Origin: Vespa crabro
Taxonomy: Eukaryota; Arthropoda; Insecta; Hymenoptera; Vespidae
Direction: 5' to 3'
Assembly: GCF_910589235.1 (NCBI RefSeq)
Contig: NW_025813620.1
Span: 1 to 64,000, forward strand
DNA length: 64,000 nt
Part shown: positions 13,310 to 28,600 of the stretch, piece after piece
Layout of the letters: each line of letters opens with the position of its first letter
Position numbering within the stretch: position 1 is the first letter of the stretch
Position numbers and translations under genes: made by a program
Notes under the pieces: model-generated
Seen by the model: only the letters and a program-made list of their open reading frames with translations
What the model was told of the DNA's origin: nothing
The model's database searches: none

Positions 13310-14330
13310 TTACGTTTGTCGACAATTATCATATGAAAACGCGTATTTAAACATAGTAAAAACGTTATATTCTTGTTATATTCTTTATTCTGCATCGATA
13401 GAATATAAAATCATTGAAATTGAACGAGATTTTAAGTTTTCGTTTTTCGACGATACGCGTATATGAGCGAAAAATCGTATATACGATATGAAAGAATGTT
13501 AAAAACTTTGATTCCAATATAAAATAGATGTTTGATCTTATGAAATGCAATGTTCTGAATCGATTGGTAACATTTTTCTAACTGTGGCACAAGTATTATT
13601 AAAGATTTCACGATTTTATCTTCGCATATACCGAAATTCGCGTATGTCGATTACGTTTTTCGACAATTATCATATGAAAACGCGTATTTAAACATAGTAA
13701 AAACGTTATATTCTTGTTATATTCTTTATTCTGCATCGATAGAATATAAAATCATTGAAATTGAACGAGATTTCAAGTTTTCGTTTTTCGACGATACGCG
13801 TATATGAGCGAAAAATCATATATACGATATGAAAGAATGTTAAAAACTTTGATTCCAATATAAAATAGATGTTTGATCTTATGAAATGCAATGTTCTGAA
13901 TCGATTGGTAACATTTTCCTAACTGTGGCACAAGTATTATTAAAGATTTCACGATTTTATCTTCGCATATACCGAAATTCGCGTATGTCGATTACGTTTT
14001 TCGACAATTATCATATGAAAACGCGTATTTAAACATAGTAAAAACGTTATATTCTTGTTATATTCTTTATTCTGCATCGATAGAATATAAAATCATTGAA
14101 ATTGAACGAGATTTCAAGTTTTCGTTTTTCGACGATACGCGTATATGAGCGAAAAATCGTATATACGATATGAAAGAATGTTAAAAACTTTGATTCCAAT
14201 ATAAAATAGATGTTTGATCTTATGAAATGCAATGTTCTGAATCGATTGGTAACATTTTTCTAACTGTGGCACAAGTATTATTAAAGATTTCACGATTTTA
14301 TCTTCGCATATACCGAAATTCGCGTATGTC
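13310..14330 (+). repeat. Isolated copy of the T18G/C133T - G177A monomer pair
   Basis: Monomer with T18G (13318) and C133T is followed by one with G177A (13818), the same ordered pair that is tandemly repeated at 23.2-25.3 kb. The offset is 9890 bp (29 monomers plus the T6 base). A private change, T277C, sits near 13918. Confidence 0.75.
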
Positions 14331-14368
14331 GATTACGTTTTTCGACAATTATCATATGAAAACGCGTA

Positions 14369-15609
14369 TTTAAACAAAGTAAAAACGTTATATTCTTGTT
14401 ATATTCTTTATTCTGCATCGATAGAATATAAAATCATTGAAATTGAACGAGATTTCAAGTTTTCGTTTTTCGACGATACGCGTATATGAGCGAAAAATCG
14501 TATATACGATATGAAAGAATGTTAAAAACTTTGATTCCAATATAAAATAGATGTTTGATCTTATGAAATGCAATGTTCTGAATCGATTGGTAACATTTTT
14601 CTAACTGTGGCACAAGTATTATTAAAGATTTCACGATTTTATCTTCGCATATACCGAAATTCGCGTATGTCGATTACGTTTTTCGACAATTATCATATGA
14701 AAACGCGTATTTAAACATCGTAAAAACGTTATATTCTTGTTATATTCTTTATTCTGCATCGATAGAATATAAAATCATTGAAATTGAACGAGATTTCAAG
14801 TTTTCGTTTTTCGACGATACGCGTATATGAGCGAAAAATCGTATATACGATATGAAATAATGTTAAAAACTTTGATTCCAATATAAAATAGATGTTTGAT
14901 CTTATGAAATGCAATGTTCTGAATCGATTGGTAACATTTTTCTAACTGTGGCACAAGTATTATTAAAGATTTCACGATTTTATCTTCGCATATACCGAAA
15001 TTCGCGTATGTCGATTACGTTTTTCGACAATTATCATATGAAAACGCGTATTTAAACAAAGTAAAAACGTTATATTCTTGTTATATTCTTTATTCTGCAT
15101 CGATAGAATATAAAATCATTGAAATTGAACGAGATTTCAAGTTTTCGTTTTTCGACGATACGCGTATATGAGCGAAAAATCGTATATACGATATGAAAGA
15201 ATGTTAAAAACTTTGATTCCAATATAAAATAGATGTTTGATCTTATGAAATGCAATGTTCTGAATCGATTGGTAACATTTTTCTAACTGTGGCACAAGTA
15301 TTATTAAAGATTTCACGATTTTATCTTCGCATATACCGAAATTCGCGTATGTCGATTACGTTTTTCGACAATTATCATATGAAAACGCGTATTTAAACAA
15401 AGTAAAAACGTTATATTCTTGTTATATTCTTTATTCTGCATCGATAGAATATAAAATCATTGAAATTGAACGAGATTTCAAGTTTTCGTTTTTCGACGAT
15501 ACGCGTATATGAGCGAAAAATCGTATATACGATATGAAAGAATGTTAAAAACTTTGATTCCAATATAAAATAGATGTTTGATCTTATGAAATGCAATGTT
15601 CTGAATCGA
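14369..15609 (+). repeat. 9-monomer echo, copy 2
   Basis: Partner of 11300-12540: T54A at 14374, G194T at 14858, T54A at 15397. G194T was seen only in these two monomers, which is the best evidence that they are related. The right part overlaps the start of the 14-monomer duplication block. Confidence 0.5.
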
Positions 15610-18275
15610 TTGGTAACATTTTTCTAACTGTGGCACAAGTATTATTAAAGATTTCACGATTTTATCTTCGCATATACCGAAATTCGCGTATGTCGATTAC
15701 GTTTTTCGACAATTATCATATGAAAACGCGTATTTAAACATAGTAAAAACGTTATATTCTTGTTATATTCTTTATTCTGCATCGATAGAATATAAAATCA
15801 TTGAAATTGAACGAGATTTCAAGTTTTCGTTTTTCGACGATACGCGTATATGAGCGAAAAATCGTATATACGATATGAAAGAACGTTAAAAACTTTGATT
15901 CCAATATAAAATAGATGTTTGATCTTATGAAATGCAATGTTCTGAATCGATTGGTAACATTTTTCTAACTGTGGCACAAGTATTATTAAAGATTTCACGA
16001 TTTTATCTTCGCATATACCGAAATTCGCGTATGTCGATTACGTTTTTCGACAATTATCATATGAAAACGCGTATTTAAACAAAGTAAAAACGTTATATTC
16101 TTGTTATATTCTTTATTCTGCATCGATAGAATATAAAATCATTGAAATTGAACGAGATTTCAAGTTTTCGTTTTTCGACGATACGCGTATATGAGCGAAA
16201 AATCGTATATACGATATGAAAGAATGTTAAAAACTTTGATTCCAATATAAAATAGATGTTTGATCTTATGAAATGCAATGTTCTGAATCGATTGGTAACA
16301 TTTTTCTAACTGTGGCACAAGTATTATTAAAGATTTCACGATTTTATCTTCGCATGTACCGAAATTCGCGTATGTCGATTACGTTTTTCGACAATTATCA
16401 TATGAAAACGCGTATTTAAACATAGTAAAAACGTTATATTCTTGTTATATTCTTTATTCTGCATCGATAGAATATAAAATCATTGAAATTGAACGAGATT
16501 TCAAGTTTTCGTTTTTCGACGATACGCGTATATGAGCGAAAAATCGTATATACGATATGAAAGAATGTTAAAAACTTTGATTCCAATATAAAATAGATGT
16601 TTGATCTTATGAAATGCAATGTTCTGAATCGATTGGTAACATTTTTCTATCTGTGGCACAAGTATTATTAAAGATTTCACGATTTTATCTTCGCATATAC
16701 CGAAATTCGCGTATGTCGATTACGTTTTTCGACAATTATCATATGAAAACGCGTATTTAAACATAGCAAAAACGTTATATTCTTGTTATATTCTTTATTC
16801 TGCATCGATAGAATATAAAATCATTGAAATTGAACGAGATTTCAAGTTTTCGTTTTTCGACGATACGCGTATATGAGCGAAAAATCGTATATACGATATG
16901 AAAGAATGTTAAAAACTTTGATTCCAATATAAAATAGATGTTTGATCTTATGAAATGCAATGTTCTGAATCGATTGGTAACATTTTTCTAACTGTGGCAC
17001 AAGTATTATTAAAGATTTCACGATTTTATCTTCGCATATACCGAAATTCGCGTATGTCGATTACGTTTGTCGACAATTATCATATGAAAACGCGTATTTA
17101 AACATAGTAAAAACGTTATATTCTTGTTATATTCTTTATTCTGCATCGATAGAATATAAAATCATTGAAATTGAACGAGATTTCAAGTTTTCGTTTTTCG
17201 ACGATACGCGTATATGAGCGAAAAATCGTATATACGATATGAAAGAATGTTAAAAACTTTGATTCCAATATAAAATAGATGTTTGATCTTATGAAATGCA
17301 ATGTTCTGAATCGATTGGTAACATTTTTCTAACTGTGGCACAAGTATTATTAAAGATTTCACGATTTTATCTTCGCATATACCGAAATTCGCGTATGTCG
17401 ATTACGTTTTTCGACAATTATCATATGAAAACGCGTATTTAAACAAAGTAGAAACGTTATATTCTTGTTATATTCTTTATTCTGCATCGATAGAATATAA
17501 AATCATTGAAATTGAACGAGATTTCAAGTTTTCGTTTTTCGACGATACGCGTATATGAGCGAAAAATCGTATATACGATATGAAAGAATGTTAAAAACTT
17601 TGATTCCAATATAAAATAGATGTTTGATCTTATGAAATGCAATGTTCTGAATCGATTGGTAACATTTTTCTAACTGTGGCACAAGTATTATTAAAGATTT
17701 CACGATTTTATCTTCGCATATACCGAAATTCGCGTATGTCGATTACGTTTTTCGACAATTATCATATGAAAACGCGTATTTAAACATAGTAAAAACGTTA
17801 TATTCTTGTTATATTCTTTATTCTGCATCGATAGAATATAAAATCAATGAAATTGAACGAGATTTCAAGTTTTCGTTATTCGACGATACGCGTATATGAG
17901 CGAAAAATCGTATATACGATATGAAAGAACGTTAAAAACTTTGATTCCAATATAAAATAGATGTTTGATCTTATGAAATGCAATGTTCTGAATCGATTGG
18001 TAACATTTTTATAACTGTGGCACAAGTATTAGTAAAGATTTCACGATTTTATCTTCGCATATACCGAAATTCGCGTATGTCGATTACGTTTTTCGACAAT
18101 TATCATATGAAAACGCGTATTTAAACATAGTAAAAACGTTATATTCTTGTTATATTCTTTATTCTGCATCGATAGAATATAAAATCATTGAAATTGAACG
18201 AGATTTCAAGTTTTCGTTTTTCGACGATACGCGTATATGAGCGAAAAATCGTATATACGATATGAAAGAATGTTA
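15071..18275 (+). repeat. Segmental duplication A, copy 1 (offset 14 monomers)
   Basis: About 3.2 kb matching 19846-23050 at an offset of 4775 bp (14 x 341 + 1; the extra base is the T6 insertion between them). Shared markers in order: T54A 15397, T197C near 15884, T54A near 16079, A328G 16356, A281T 16650, T18G near 17068, T54A with A59G near 17443, then one monomer with T114A, T145A (17878), T197C (17930), C278A (18011) and T299G (18032). I counted four differences by eye: T57C at 16767 here, and 21796, 21971 and 22556 in the partner. Limits given are the first flanking mismatches. Confidence 0.9.
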
Positions 18276-19845
18276 GAAACTTTGATTTCAATATAAAATA
18301 GATGTTTGATCTTATGAAATGCAATGTTCTGAATCGATTGGTAACATTTTTCTAACTGTGGCACAAGTATTATTAAAGATTTCACGATTTTATCTTCGCA
18401 TATACCGAAATTCGCGTATGTCGATTACGTTTTTCGACAATTATCATATGAAAACGCGTATTTAAACATAGTAAAAACGTTATATTCTTGTTATATTCTT
18501 TATTCTGCATCGATAGAATATAAAATCATTGAAATTGAACGAGATTTCAAGTTTTCGTTTTTCGACGATACGCGTATATGAGCGAAAAATCGTATATACG
18601 ATATGAAAGAATGTTAAAAACTTTGATTCCAATATAAAATAGATGTTTGATCTTATGAAATGCAATGTTCTGAATCGATTGGTAACATTTTTCTAACTGT
18701 GGCACAAGTATTATTAAAGATTTCACGATTTTATCTTCGCATATACCGAAATTCGCGTATGTCGATTACGTTTTTTCGACAATTATCATATGAAAACGCG
18801 TATTTAAACATAGTAAAAACGTTATATTCTTGTTATATTCTTTATTCTGCATCGATAGAATATAAAATCATTGAAATTGAACGAGATTTCAAGTTTTCGT
18901 TTTTCGACGATACGCGTATATGAGCGAAAAATCGTATATACGATATGAAAGAACGTTAAAAACTTTGATTCCAATATAAAATAGATGTTTGATCTTATGA
19001 AATGCAATGTTCTGAATCGATTGGTAACATTTTTATAACTGTGGCACAAGTATTATTAAAGATTTCACGATTTTATCTTCGCATATACCGAAATTCGCGT
19101 ATGTCGATTACGTTTTTCGACAATTATCATATGAAAACGCGTATTTAAACATAGTAAAAACGTTATATTCTTGTTATATTCTTTATTCTGCATCGATAGA
19201 ATATAAAATCATTGAAATTGAACGAGATTTCAAGTTTTCGTTTTTCGACGATACGCGTATATGAGCGAAAAATCGTATATACGATATGAAAGAATGTTAG
19301 AAACTTTGATTTCAATATAAAATAGATGTTTGATCTTATGAAATGCAATGTTCTGAATCGATTGGTAACATTTTTCTAACTGTGGCACAAGTATTATTAA
19401 AGATTTCACGATTTTATCTTCGCATATACCGAAATTCGCGTATGTCGATTACGTTTTTCGACAATTATCATATGAAAACGCGTATTTAAACATAGTAAAA
19501 ACGTTATATTCTTGTTATATTCTTTATTCTGCATCGATAGAATATAAAATCATTGAAATTGAACGAGATTTCAAGTTTTCGTTTTTCGACGATACGCGTA
19601 TATGAGCGAAAAATCGTATATACGATATGAAAGAATGTTAAAAACTTTGATTCCAATATAAAATAGATGTTTGATCTTATGAAATGCAATGTTCTGAATC
19701 GATTGGTAACATTTTTCTAACTGTGGCACAAGTATTATTAAAGATTTCACGATTTTATCTTCGCATATACCGAAATTCGCGTATGTCGATTACGTTTTTC
19801 GACAATTATCATATGAAAACGCGTATTTAAATATAGTAAAAACGA
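17798..19845 (+). repeat. 3-monomer higher-order repeat, two units
   Basis: Two successive 1024-bp units (3 x 341 plus the T6 insertion). In each, monomer 1 has T197C (17930, 18954) and C278A (18011, 19035), monomer 2 has A202G (18276, 19300) and C214T, and monomer 3 is consensus-like. T114A, T145A and T299G occur only in the first unit, so either they arose after duplication or the second unit was partly converted to consensus. Confidence 0.8.
18771..18776 (+). repeat. Single-T insertion, T6 instead of T5 (second instance)
   Basis: Same site and same change as at 356-361. It shifts monomer register by +1 from here on and creates the same chance 87-codon forward open frame (18660-18923). The monomer after it carries T197C and C278A, unlike the neighbours of the other two T6 copies. 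Confidence 0.9.
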
Positions 19846-22800
19846 TATATTCTTGTTATATTCTTTATTCTGCATCGATAGAATATAAAATCATTGAAAT
19901 TGAACGAGATTTCAAGTTTTCGTTTTTCGACGATACGCGTATATGAGCGAAAAATCGTATATACGATATGAAAGAATGTTAAAAACTTTGATTCCAATAT
20001 AAAATAGATGTTTGATCTTATGAAATGCAATGTTCTGAATCGATTGGTAACATTTTTCTAACTGTGGCACAAGTATTATTAAAGATTTCACGATTTTATC
20101 TTCGCATATACCGAAATTCGCGTATGTCGATTACGTTTTTCGACAATTATCATATGAAAACGCGTATTTAAACAAAGTAAAAACGTTATATTCTTGTTAT
20201 ATTCTTTATTCTGCATCGATAGAATATAAAATCATTGAAATTGAACGAGATTTCAAGTTTTCGTTTTTCGACGATACGCGTATATGAGCGAAAAATCGTA
20301 TATACGATATGAAAGAATGTTAAAAACTTTGATTCCAATATAAAATAGATGTTTGATCTTATGAAATGCAATGTTCTGAATCGATTGGTAACATTTTTCT
20401 AACTGTGGCACAAGTATTATTAAAGATTTCACGATTTTATCTTCGCATATACCGAAATTCGCGTATGTCGATTACGTTTTTCGACAATTATCATATGAAA
20501 ACGCGTATTTAAACATAGTAAAAACGTTATATTCTTGTTATATTCTTTATTCTGCATCGATAGAATATAAAATCATTGAAATTGAACGAGATTTCAAGTT
20601 TTCGTTTTTCGACGATACGCGTATATGAGCGAAAAATCGTATATACGATATGAAAGAACGTTAAAAACTTTGATTCCAATATAAAATAGATGTTTGATCT
20701 TATGAAATGCAATGTTCTGAATCGATTGGTAACATTTTTCTAACTGTGGCACAAGTATTATTAAAGATTTCACGATTTTATCTTCGCATATACCGAAATT
20801 CGCGTATGTCGATTACGTTTTTCGACAATTATCATATGAAAACGCGTATTTAAACAAAGTAAAAACGTTATATTCTTGTTATATTCTTTATTCTGCATCG
20901 ATAGAATATAAAATCATTGAAATTGAACGAGATTTCAAGTTTTCGTTTTTCGACGATACGCGTATATGAGCGAAAAATCGTATATACGATATGAAAGAAT
21001 GTTAAAAACTTTGATTCCAATATAAAATAGATGTTTGATCTTATGAAATGCAATGTTCTGAATCGATTGGTAACATTTTTCTAACTGTGGCACAAGTATT
21101 ATTAAAGATTTCACGATTTTATCTTCGCATGTACCGAAATTCGCGTATGTCGATTACGTTTTTCGACAATTATCATATGAAAACGCGTATTTAAACATAG
21201 TAAAAACGTTATATTCTTGTTATATTCTTTATTCTGCATCGATAGAATATAAAATCATTGAAATTGAACGAGATTTCAAGTTTTCGTTTTTCGACGATAC
21301 GCGTATATGAGCGAAAAATCGTATATACGATATGAAAGAATGTTAAAAACTTTGATTCCAATATAAAATAGATGTTTGATCTTATGAAATGCAATGTTCT
21401 GAATCGATTGGTAACATTTTTCTATCTGTGGCACAAGTATTATTAAAGATTTCACGATTTTATCTTCGCATATACCGAAATTCGCGTATGTCGATTACGT
21501 TTTTCGACAATTATCATATGAAAACGCGTATTTAAACATAGTAAAAACGTTATATTCTTGTTATATTCTTTATTCTGCATCGATAGAATATAAAATCATT
21601 GAAATTGAACGAGATTTCAAGTTTTCGTTTTTCGACGATACGCGTATATGAGCGAAAAATCGTATATACGATATGAAAGAATGTTAAAAACTTTGATTCC
21701 AATATAAAATAGATGTTTGATCTTATGAAATGCAATGTTCTGAATCGATTGGTAACATTTTTCTAACTGTGGCACAAGTATTATTAAAGATTTCATGATT
21801 TTATCTTCGCATATACCGAAATTCGCGTATGTCGATTACGTTTGTCGACAATTATCATATGAAAACGCGTATTTAAACATAGTAAAAACGTTATATTCTT
21901 GTTATATTCTTTATTCTGCATCGATAGAATATAAAATCATTGAAATTGAACGAGATTTCAAGTTTTCGTTATTCGACGATACGCGTATATGAGCGAAAAA
22001 TCGTATATACGATATGAAAGAATGTTAAAAACTTTGATTCCAATATAAAATAGATGTTTGATCTTATGAAATGCAATGTTCTGAATCGATTGGTAACATT
22101 TTTCTAACTGTGGCACAAGTATTATTAAAGATTTCACGATTTTATCTTCGCATATACCGAAATTCGCGTATGTCGATTACGTTTTTCGACAATTATCATA
22201 TGAAAACGCGTATTTAAACAAAGTAGAAACGTTATATTCTTGTTATATTCTTTATTCTGCATCGATAGAATATAAAATCATTGAAATTGAACGAGATTTC
22301 AAGTTTTCGTTTTTCGACGATACGCGTATATGAGCGAAAAATCGTATATACGATATGAAAGAATGTTAAAAACTTTGATTCCAATATAAAATAGATGTTT
22401 GATCTTATGAAATGCAATGTTCTGAATCGATTGGTAACATTTTTCTAACTGTGGCACAAGTATTATTAAAGATTTCACGATTTTATCTTCGCATATACCG
22501 AAATTCGCGTATGTCGATTACGTTTTTCGACAATTATCATATGAAAACGCGTATTAAAACATAGTAAAAACGTTATATTCTTGTTATATTCTTTATTCTG
22601 CATCGATAGAATATAAAATCAATGAAATTGAACGAGATTTCAAGTTTTCGTTATTCGACGATACGCGTATATGAGCGAAAAATCGTATATACGATATGAA
22701 AGAACGTTAAAAACTTTGATTCCAATATAAAATAGATGTTTGATCTTATGAAATGCAATGTTCTGAATCGATTGGTAACATTTTTATAACTGTGGCACAA

Positions 22801-23050
22801 GTATTAGTAAAGATTTCACGATTTTATCTTCGCATATACCGAAATTCGCGTATGTCGATTACGTTTTTCGACAATTATCATATGAAAACGCGTATTTAAA
22901 CATAGTAAAAACGTTATATTCTTGTTATATTCTTTATTCTGCATCGATAGAATATAAAATCATTGAAATTGAACGAGATTTCAAGTTTTCGTTTTTCGAC
23001 GATACGCGTATATGAGCGAAAAATCGTATATACGATATGAAAGAATGTTA
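19846..23050 (+). repeat. Segmental duplication A, copy 2
   Basis: Partner of 15071-18275. It repeats all the markers listed there, including A328G, A281T, T18G and the five-variant monomer whose T299G lies at 22807, exactly 4775 bp from 18032. Private changes are C311T (21796), a second T145A (21971) and T48A (22556). The left limit is set by T65A at 19845 and the right limit by A202G at 18276 of the partner, absent here. Confidence 0.9.
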
Positions 23051-23199
23051 AAAACTTTGATTCCAATATAAAATAGATGTTTGATCTTATGAAATGCAAT
23101 GTTCTGAATCGATTGGTAACATTTTTCTAACTGTGGCACAAGTATTATTAAAGATTTCACGATTTTATCTTCGCATATACCGAAATTCGCGTATGTCGA

Positions 23200-25621
23200 T
23201 TACGTTTGTCGACAATTATCATATGAAAACGCGTATTTAAACATAGTAAAAACGTTATATTCTTGTTATATTCTTTATTCTGCATCGATAGAATATAAAA
23301 TCATTGAAATTGAACGAGATTTTAAGTTTTCGTTTTTCGACGATACGCGTATATGAGCGAAAAATCGTATATACGATATGAAAGAATGTTAAAAACTTTG
23401 ATTCCAATATAAAATAGATGTTTGATCTTATGAAATGCAATGTTCTGAATCGATTGGTAACATTTTTCTAACTGTGGCACAAGTATTATTAAAGATTTCA
23501 CGATTTTATCTTCGCATATACCGAAATTCGCGTATGTCGATTACGTTTTTCGACAATTATCATATGAAAACGCGTATTTAAACATAGTAAAAACGTTATA
23601 TTCTTGTTATATTCTTTATTCTGCATCGATAGAATATAAAATCATTGAAATTGAACGAGATTTCAAGTTTTCGTTTTTCGACGATACGCGTATATGAGCG
23701 AAAAATCATATATACGATATGAAAGAATGTTAAAAACTTTGATTCCAATATAAAATAGATGTTTGATCTTATGAAATGCAATGTTCTGAATCGATTGGTA
23801 ACATTTTTCTAACTGTGGCACAAGTATTATTAAAGATTTCACGATTTTATCTTCGCATATACCGAAATTCGCGTATGTCGATTACGTTTTTCGACAATTA
23901 TCATATGAAAACGCGTATTTAAACATAGTAAAAACGTTATATTCTTGTTATATTCTTTATTCTGCATCGATAGAATATAAAATCATTGAAATTGAACGAG
24001 ATTTCAAGTTTTCGTTTTTCGACGATACGCGTATATGAGCGAAAAATCGTATATACGATATGAAAGAATGTTAAAAACTTTGATTCCAATATAAAATAGA
24101 TGTTTGATCTTATGAAATGCAATGTTCTGAATCGATTGGTAACATTTTTCTAACTGTGGCACAAGTATTATTAAAGATTTCACGATTTTATCTTCGCATA
24201 TACCGAAATTCGCGTATGTCGATTACGTTTGTCGACAATTATCATATGAAAACGCGTATTTAAACATAGTAAAAACGTTATATTCTTGTTATATTCTTTA
24301 TTCTGCATCGATAGAATATAAAATCATTGAAATTGAACGAGATTTTAAGTTTTCGTTTTTCGACGATACGCGTATATGAGCGAAAAATCGTATATACGAT
24401 ATGAAAGAATGTTAAAAACTTTGATTCCAATATAAAATAGATGTTTGATCTTATGAAATGCAATGTTCTGAATCGATTGGTAACATTTTTCTAACTGTGG
24501 CACAAGTATTATTAAAGATTTCACGATTTTATCTTCGCATATACCGAAATTCGCGTATGTCGATTACGTTTTTCGACAATTATCATATGAAAACGCGTAT
24601 TTAAACATAGTAAAAACGTTATATTCTTGTTATATTCTTTATTCTGCATCGATAGAATATAAAATCATTGAAATTGAACGAGATTTCAAGTTTTCGTTTT
24701 TCGACGATACGCGTATATGAGCGAAAAATCATATATACGATATGAAAGAATGTTAAAAACTTTGATTCCAATATAAAATAGATGTTTGATCTTATGAAAT
24801 GCAATGTTCTGAATCGATTGGTAACATTTTTCTAACTGTGGCACAAGTATTATTAAAGATTTCACGATTTTATCTTCGCATATACCGAAATTCGCGTATG
24901 TCGATTACGTTTTTCGACAATTATCATATGAAAACGCGTATTTAAACATAGTAAAAACGTTATATTCTTGTTATATTCTTTATTCTGCATCGATAGAATA
25001 TAAAATCATTGAAATTGAACGAGATTTCAAGTTTTCGTTTTTCGACGATACGCGTATATGAGCGAAAAATCGTATATACGATATGAAAGAATGTTAAAAA
25101 CTTTGATTCCAATATAAAATAGATGTTTGATCTTATGAAATGCAATGTTCTGAATCGATTGGTAACATTTTTCTAACTGTGGCACAAGTATTATTAAAGA
25201 TTTCACGATTTTATCTTCGCATATACCGAAATTCGCGTATGTCGATTACGTTTGTCGACAATTATCATATGAAAACGCGTATTTAAACATAGTAAAAACG
25301 TTATATTCTTGTTATATTCTTTATTCTGCATCGATAGAATATAAAATCATTGAAATTGAACGAGATTTTAAGTTTTCGTTTTTCGACGATACGCGTATAT
25401 GAGCGAAAAATCGTATATACGATATGAAAGAATGTTAAAAACTTTGATTCCAATATAAAATAGATGTTTGATCTTATGAAATGCAATGTTCTGAATCGAT
25501 TGGTAACATTTTTCTAACTGTGGCACAAGTATTATTAAAGATTTCACGATTTTATCTTCGCATATACCGAAATTCGCGTATGTCGATTACGTTTTTCGAC
25601 AATTATCATATGAAAACGCGT
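23200..25621 (+). repeat. 3-monomer (1023-bp) higher-order repeat, 2.3 units
   Basis: Markers recur at exactly 1023 bp: T18G at 23208, 24231 and 25254, each with C133T in the same monomer, followed by G177A at 23708 and 24731. The third unit lacks G177A (consensus at 25754) and is followed instead by a monomer with T54A and a private change at 25622, so the repeat is cut there. This is the cleanest local higher-order repeat in the window. Confidence 0.9.
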
Positions 25622-28600
25622 TTTTAAACAAAGTAAAAACGTTATATTCTTGTTATATTCTTTATTCTGCATCGATAGAATATAAAATCATTGAAATTGA
25701 ACGAGATTTCAAGTTTTCGTTTTTCGACGATACGCGTATATGAGCGAAAAATCGTATATACGATATGAAAGAATGTTAAAAACTTTGATTCCAATATAAA
25801 ATAGATGTTTGATCTTATGAAATGCAATGTTCTGAATCGATTGGTAACATTTTTCTAACTGTGGCACAAGTATTATTAAAGATTTCACGATTTTATCTTC
25901 GCATATACCGAAATTCGCGTATGTCGATTACGTTTTTCGACAATTATCATATGAAAACGCGTATTTAAACATAGTAAAAACGTTATATTCTTGTTATATT
26001 CTTTATTCTGCATCGATAGAATATAAAATCATTGAAATTGAACGAGATTTCAAGTTTTCGTTTTTCGACGATACGCGTATATGAGCGAAAAATCGTATAT
26101 ACGATATGAAAGAATGTTAAAAACTTTGATTCCAATATAAAATAGATGTTTGATCTTATGAAATGCAATGTTCTGAATCGATTGGTAACATTTTTCTAAC
26201 TGTGGCACAAGTATTATTAAAGATTTCACGATTTTATCTTTGCATATACCGAAATTCGCGTATGTCGATTACGTTTTTCGACAATCATCATATGAAAACG
26301 CGTATTTAAACATAGTAAAAACGTTATATTTTTGTTATATTCTTTATTCTGCATCGATAGAATATAAAATCATTGAAATTGAACGAGATTTCAAGTTTTC
26401 GTTTTTCGACGATACGCGTATATGAGCGAAAAATCGTATATACGATATGAAAGAATGTTAAAAACTTTGATTCCAATATAAAATAGATGTTTGATCTTAT
26501 GAAATGCAATGTTCTGAATCGATTGGTAACATTTTTATAACTGTGGCACAAGTATTATTAAAGATTTCACGATTTTATCTTCGCATATACCGAAATTCGC
26601 GTATGTCGATTACGTTTTTCGACAATTATCATATGAAAACGCGTATTTAAACATAGTAAAAACGTTATATTCTTGTTATATTCTTTATTCTGCATCGATA
26701 GAATATAAAATCATTGAAATTGAACGAGATTTCAAGTTTTCATTTTTCGACGATACGCGTATATGAGCGAAAAATCGTATATACGATATGAAAGAATGTT
26801 AAAAACTTTGATTCCAATATAAAATAGATGTTTGATCTTATGAAATGCAATGTTCTGAATCGATTGGTAACATTTTGCTAACTGTGGCACAAGTATTATT
26901 AAAGATTTCACGATTTTATCTTCGCATATACCGAAATTCGCGTATGTCGATTACGTTTTTCGACAATTATCATATGAAAACGCGTATTTAAACATAGTAA
27001 AAACGTTATATTCTTGTTATATTCTTTATTCTGCATCGATAGAATATAAAATCATTGAAATTGAACGAGATTTCAAGTTTTCGTTTTTCGACGATACGCG
27101 TATATGAGCGAAAAATCGTATATACGATATGAAAGAATGTTAAAAACTTTGATTCCAATATAAAATAGATGTTTGATCTTATGAAATGCAATGTTCTGAA
27201 TCGATTGGTAACATTTTTCTAACTGTGGCACAAGTATTATTAAAGATTTCACGATTTTATCTTCGCATATACCGAAATTCGCGTATGTCGATTACGTTTT
27301 TCGACAATTATCATATGAAAACGCGTATTTAAACATAGTAAAAACGTTATATTCTTGTTATATTCTTTATTCTGCATCGATAGAATATAAAATCATTGAA
27401 ATTGAACGAGATTTCAAGTTTTCGTTTTTCGACGATACGCGTATATGAGCGAAAAATCGTATATACGATATGAAAGAATGTTAAAAACTTTGATTCCAAT
27501 ATAAAATAGATGTTTGATCTTATGAAATGCAATGTTCTGAATCGATTGGTAACATTTTTCTATCTGTGGCACAAGTATTATTAAAGATTTCACGATTTTA
27601 TCTTCGCATATACCGAAATTCGCGTATGTCGATTAAGTTTTTCGACAATTATCATATGAAAACGCGTATTTAAACATAGTAAAAACGTTATATTCTTGTT
27701 ATATTCTTTATTCTGCATCGATAGAATATAAAATCATTGAAATTGAACGAGATTTCAAGTTTTCGTTTTTCGACGATACGCGTATATGAGCGAAAAATCG
27801 TATATACGATATGAAAGAATGTTAAAAACTTTGATTCCAATATAAAATAGATGTTTGATCTTATGAAATGCAATGTTCTGAATCGATTGGTAACATTTTT
27901 CTAACTGTGGCACAAGTATTTTTAAAGATTTCACGATTTTATCTTCGCATATACCGAAATTCGCGTATGTCGATTACGTTTTTCGACAATTATCATATGG
28001 AAACGCGTATTTAAACAAAGTAAAAACGTTATATTCTTGTTATATTCTTTATTCTGCATCGATAGAATATAAAATCATTGAAATTGAACGAGATTTCAAG
28101 TTTTCGTTTTTCGACGATACGCGTATATGAGCGAAAAATCGTATATACGATATGAAAGAATGTTAAAAACTTTGATTCCAATATAAAATAGATGTTTGAT
28201 CTTATGAAATGCAATGTTCTGAATCGATTGGTAACATTTTTCTAACTGTGGCACAAGTATTATTAAAGATTTCACGATTTTATCTTCGCATATACCGAAA
28301 TTCGCGTATGTCGATTACGTTTTTCGACAATTATCATATGAAAACGCGTATTTAAACATAGTAAAAACGATATATTCTTGTTATATTCTTTATTCTGCAT
28401 CGATAGAATATAAAATCATTGAAATTGAACGAGATTTCAAGTTTTCGTTTTTCGACGATACGCGTATATGAGCGAAAAATCGTATATACGATATGAAAGA
28501 ATGTTAAGAACTTTGATTCCAATATAAAATAGATGTTTGATCTTATGAAATGCAATGTTCTGAATCGATTGGTAACATTTTTCTAACTGTGGCACAAGTA

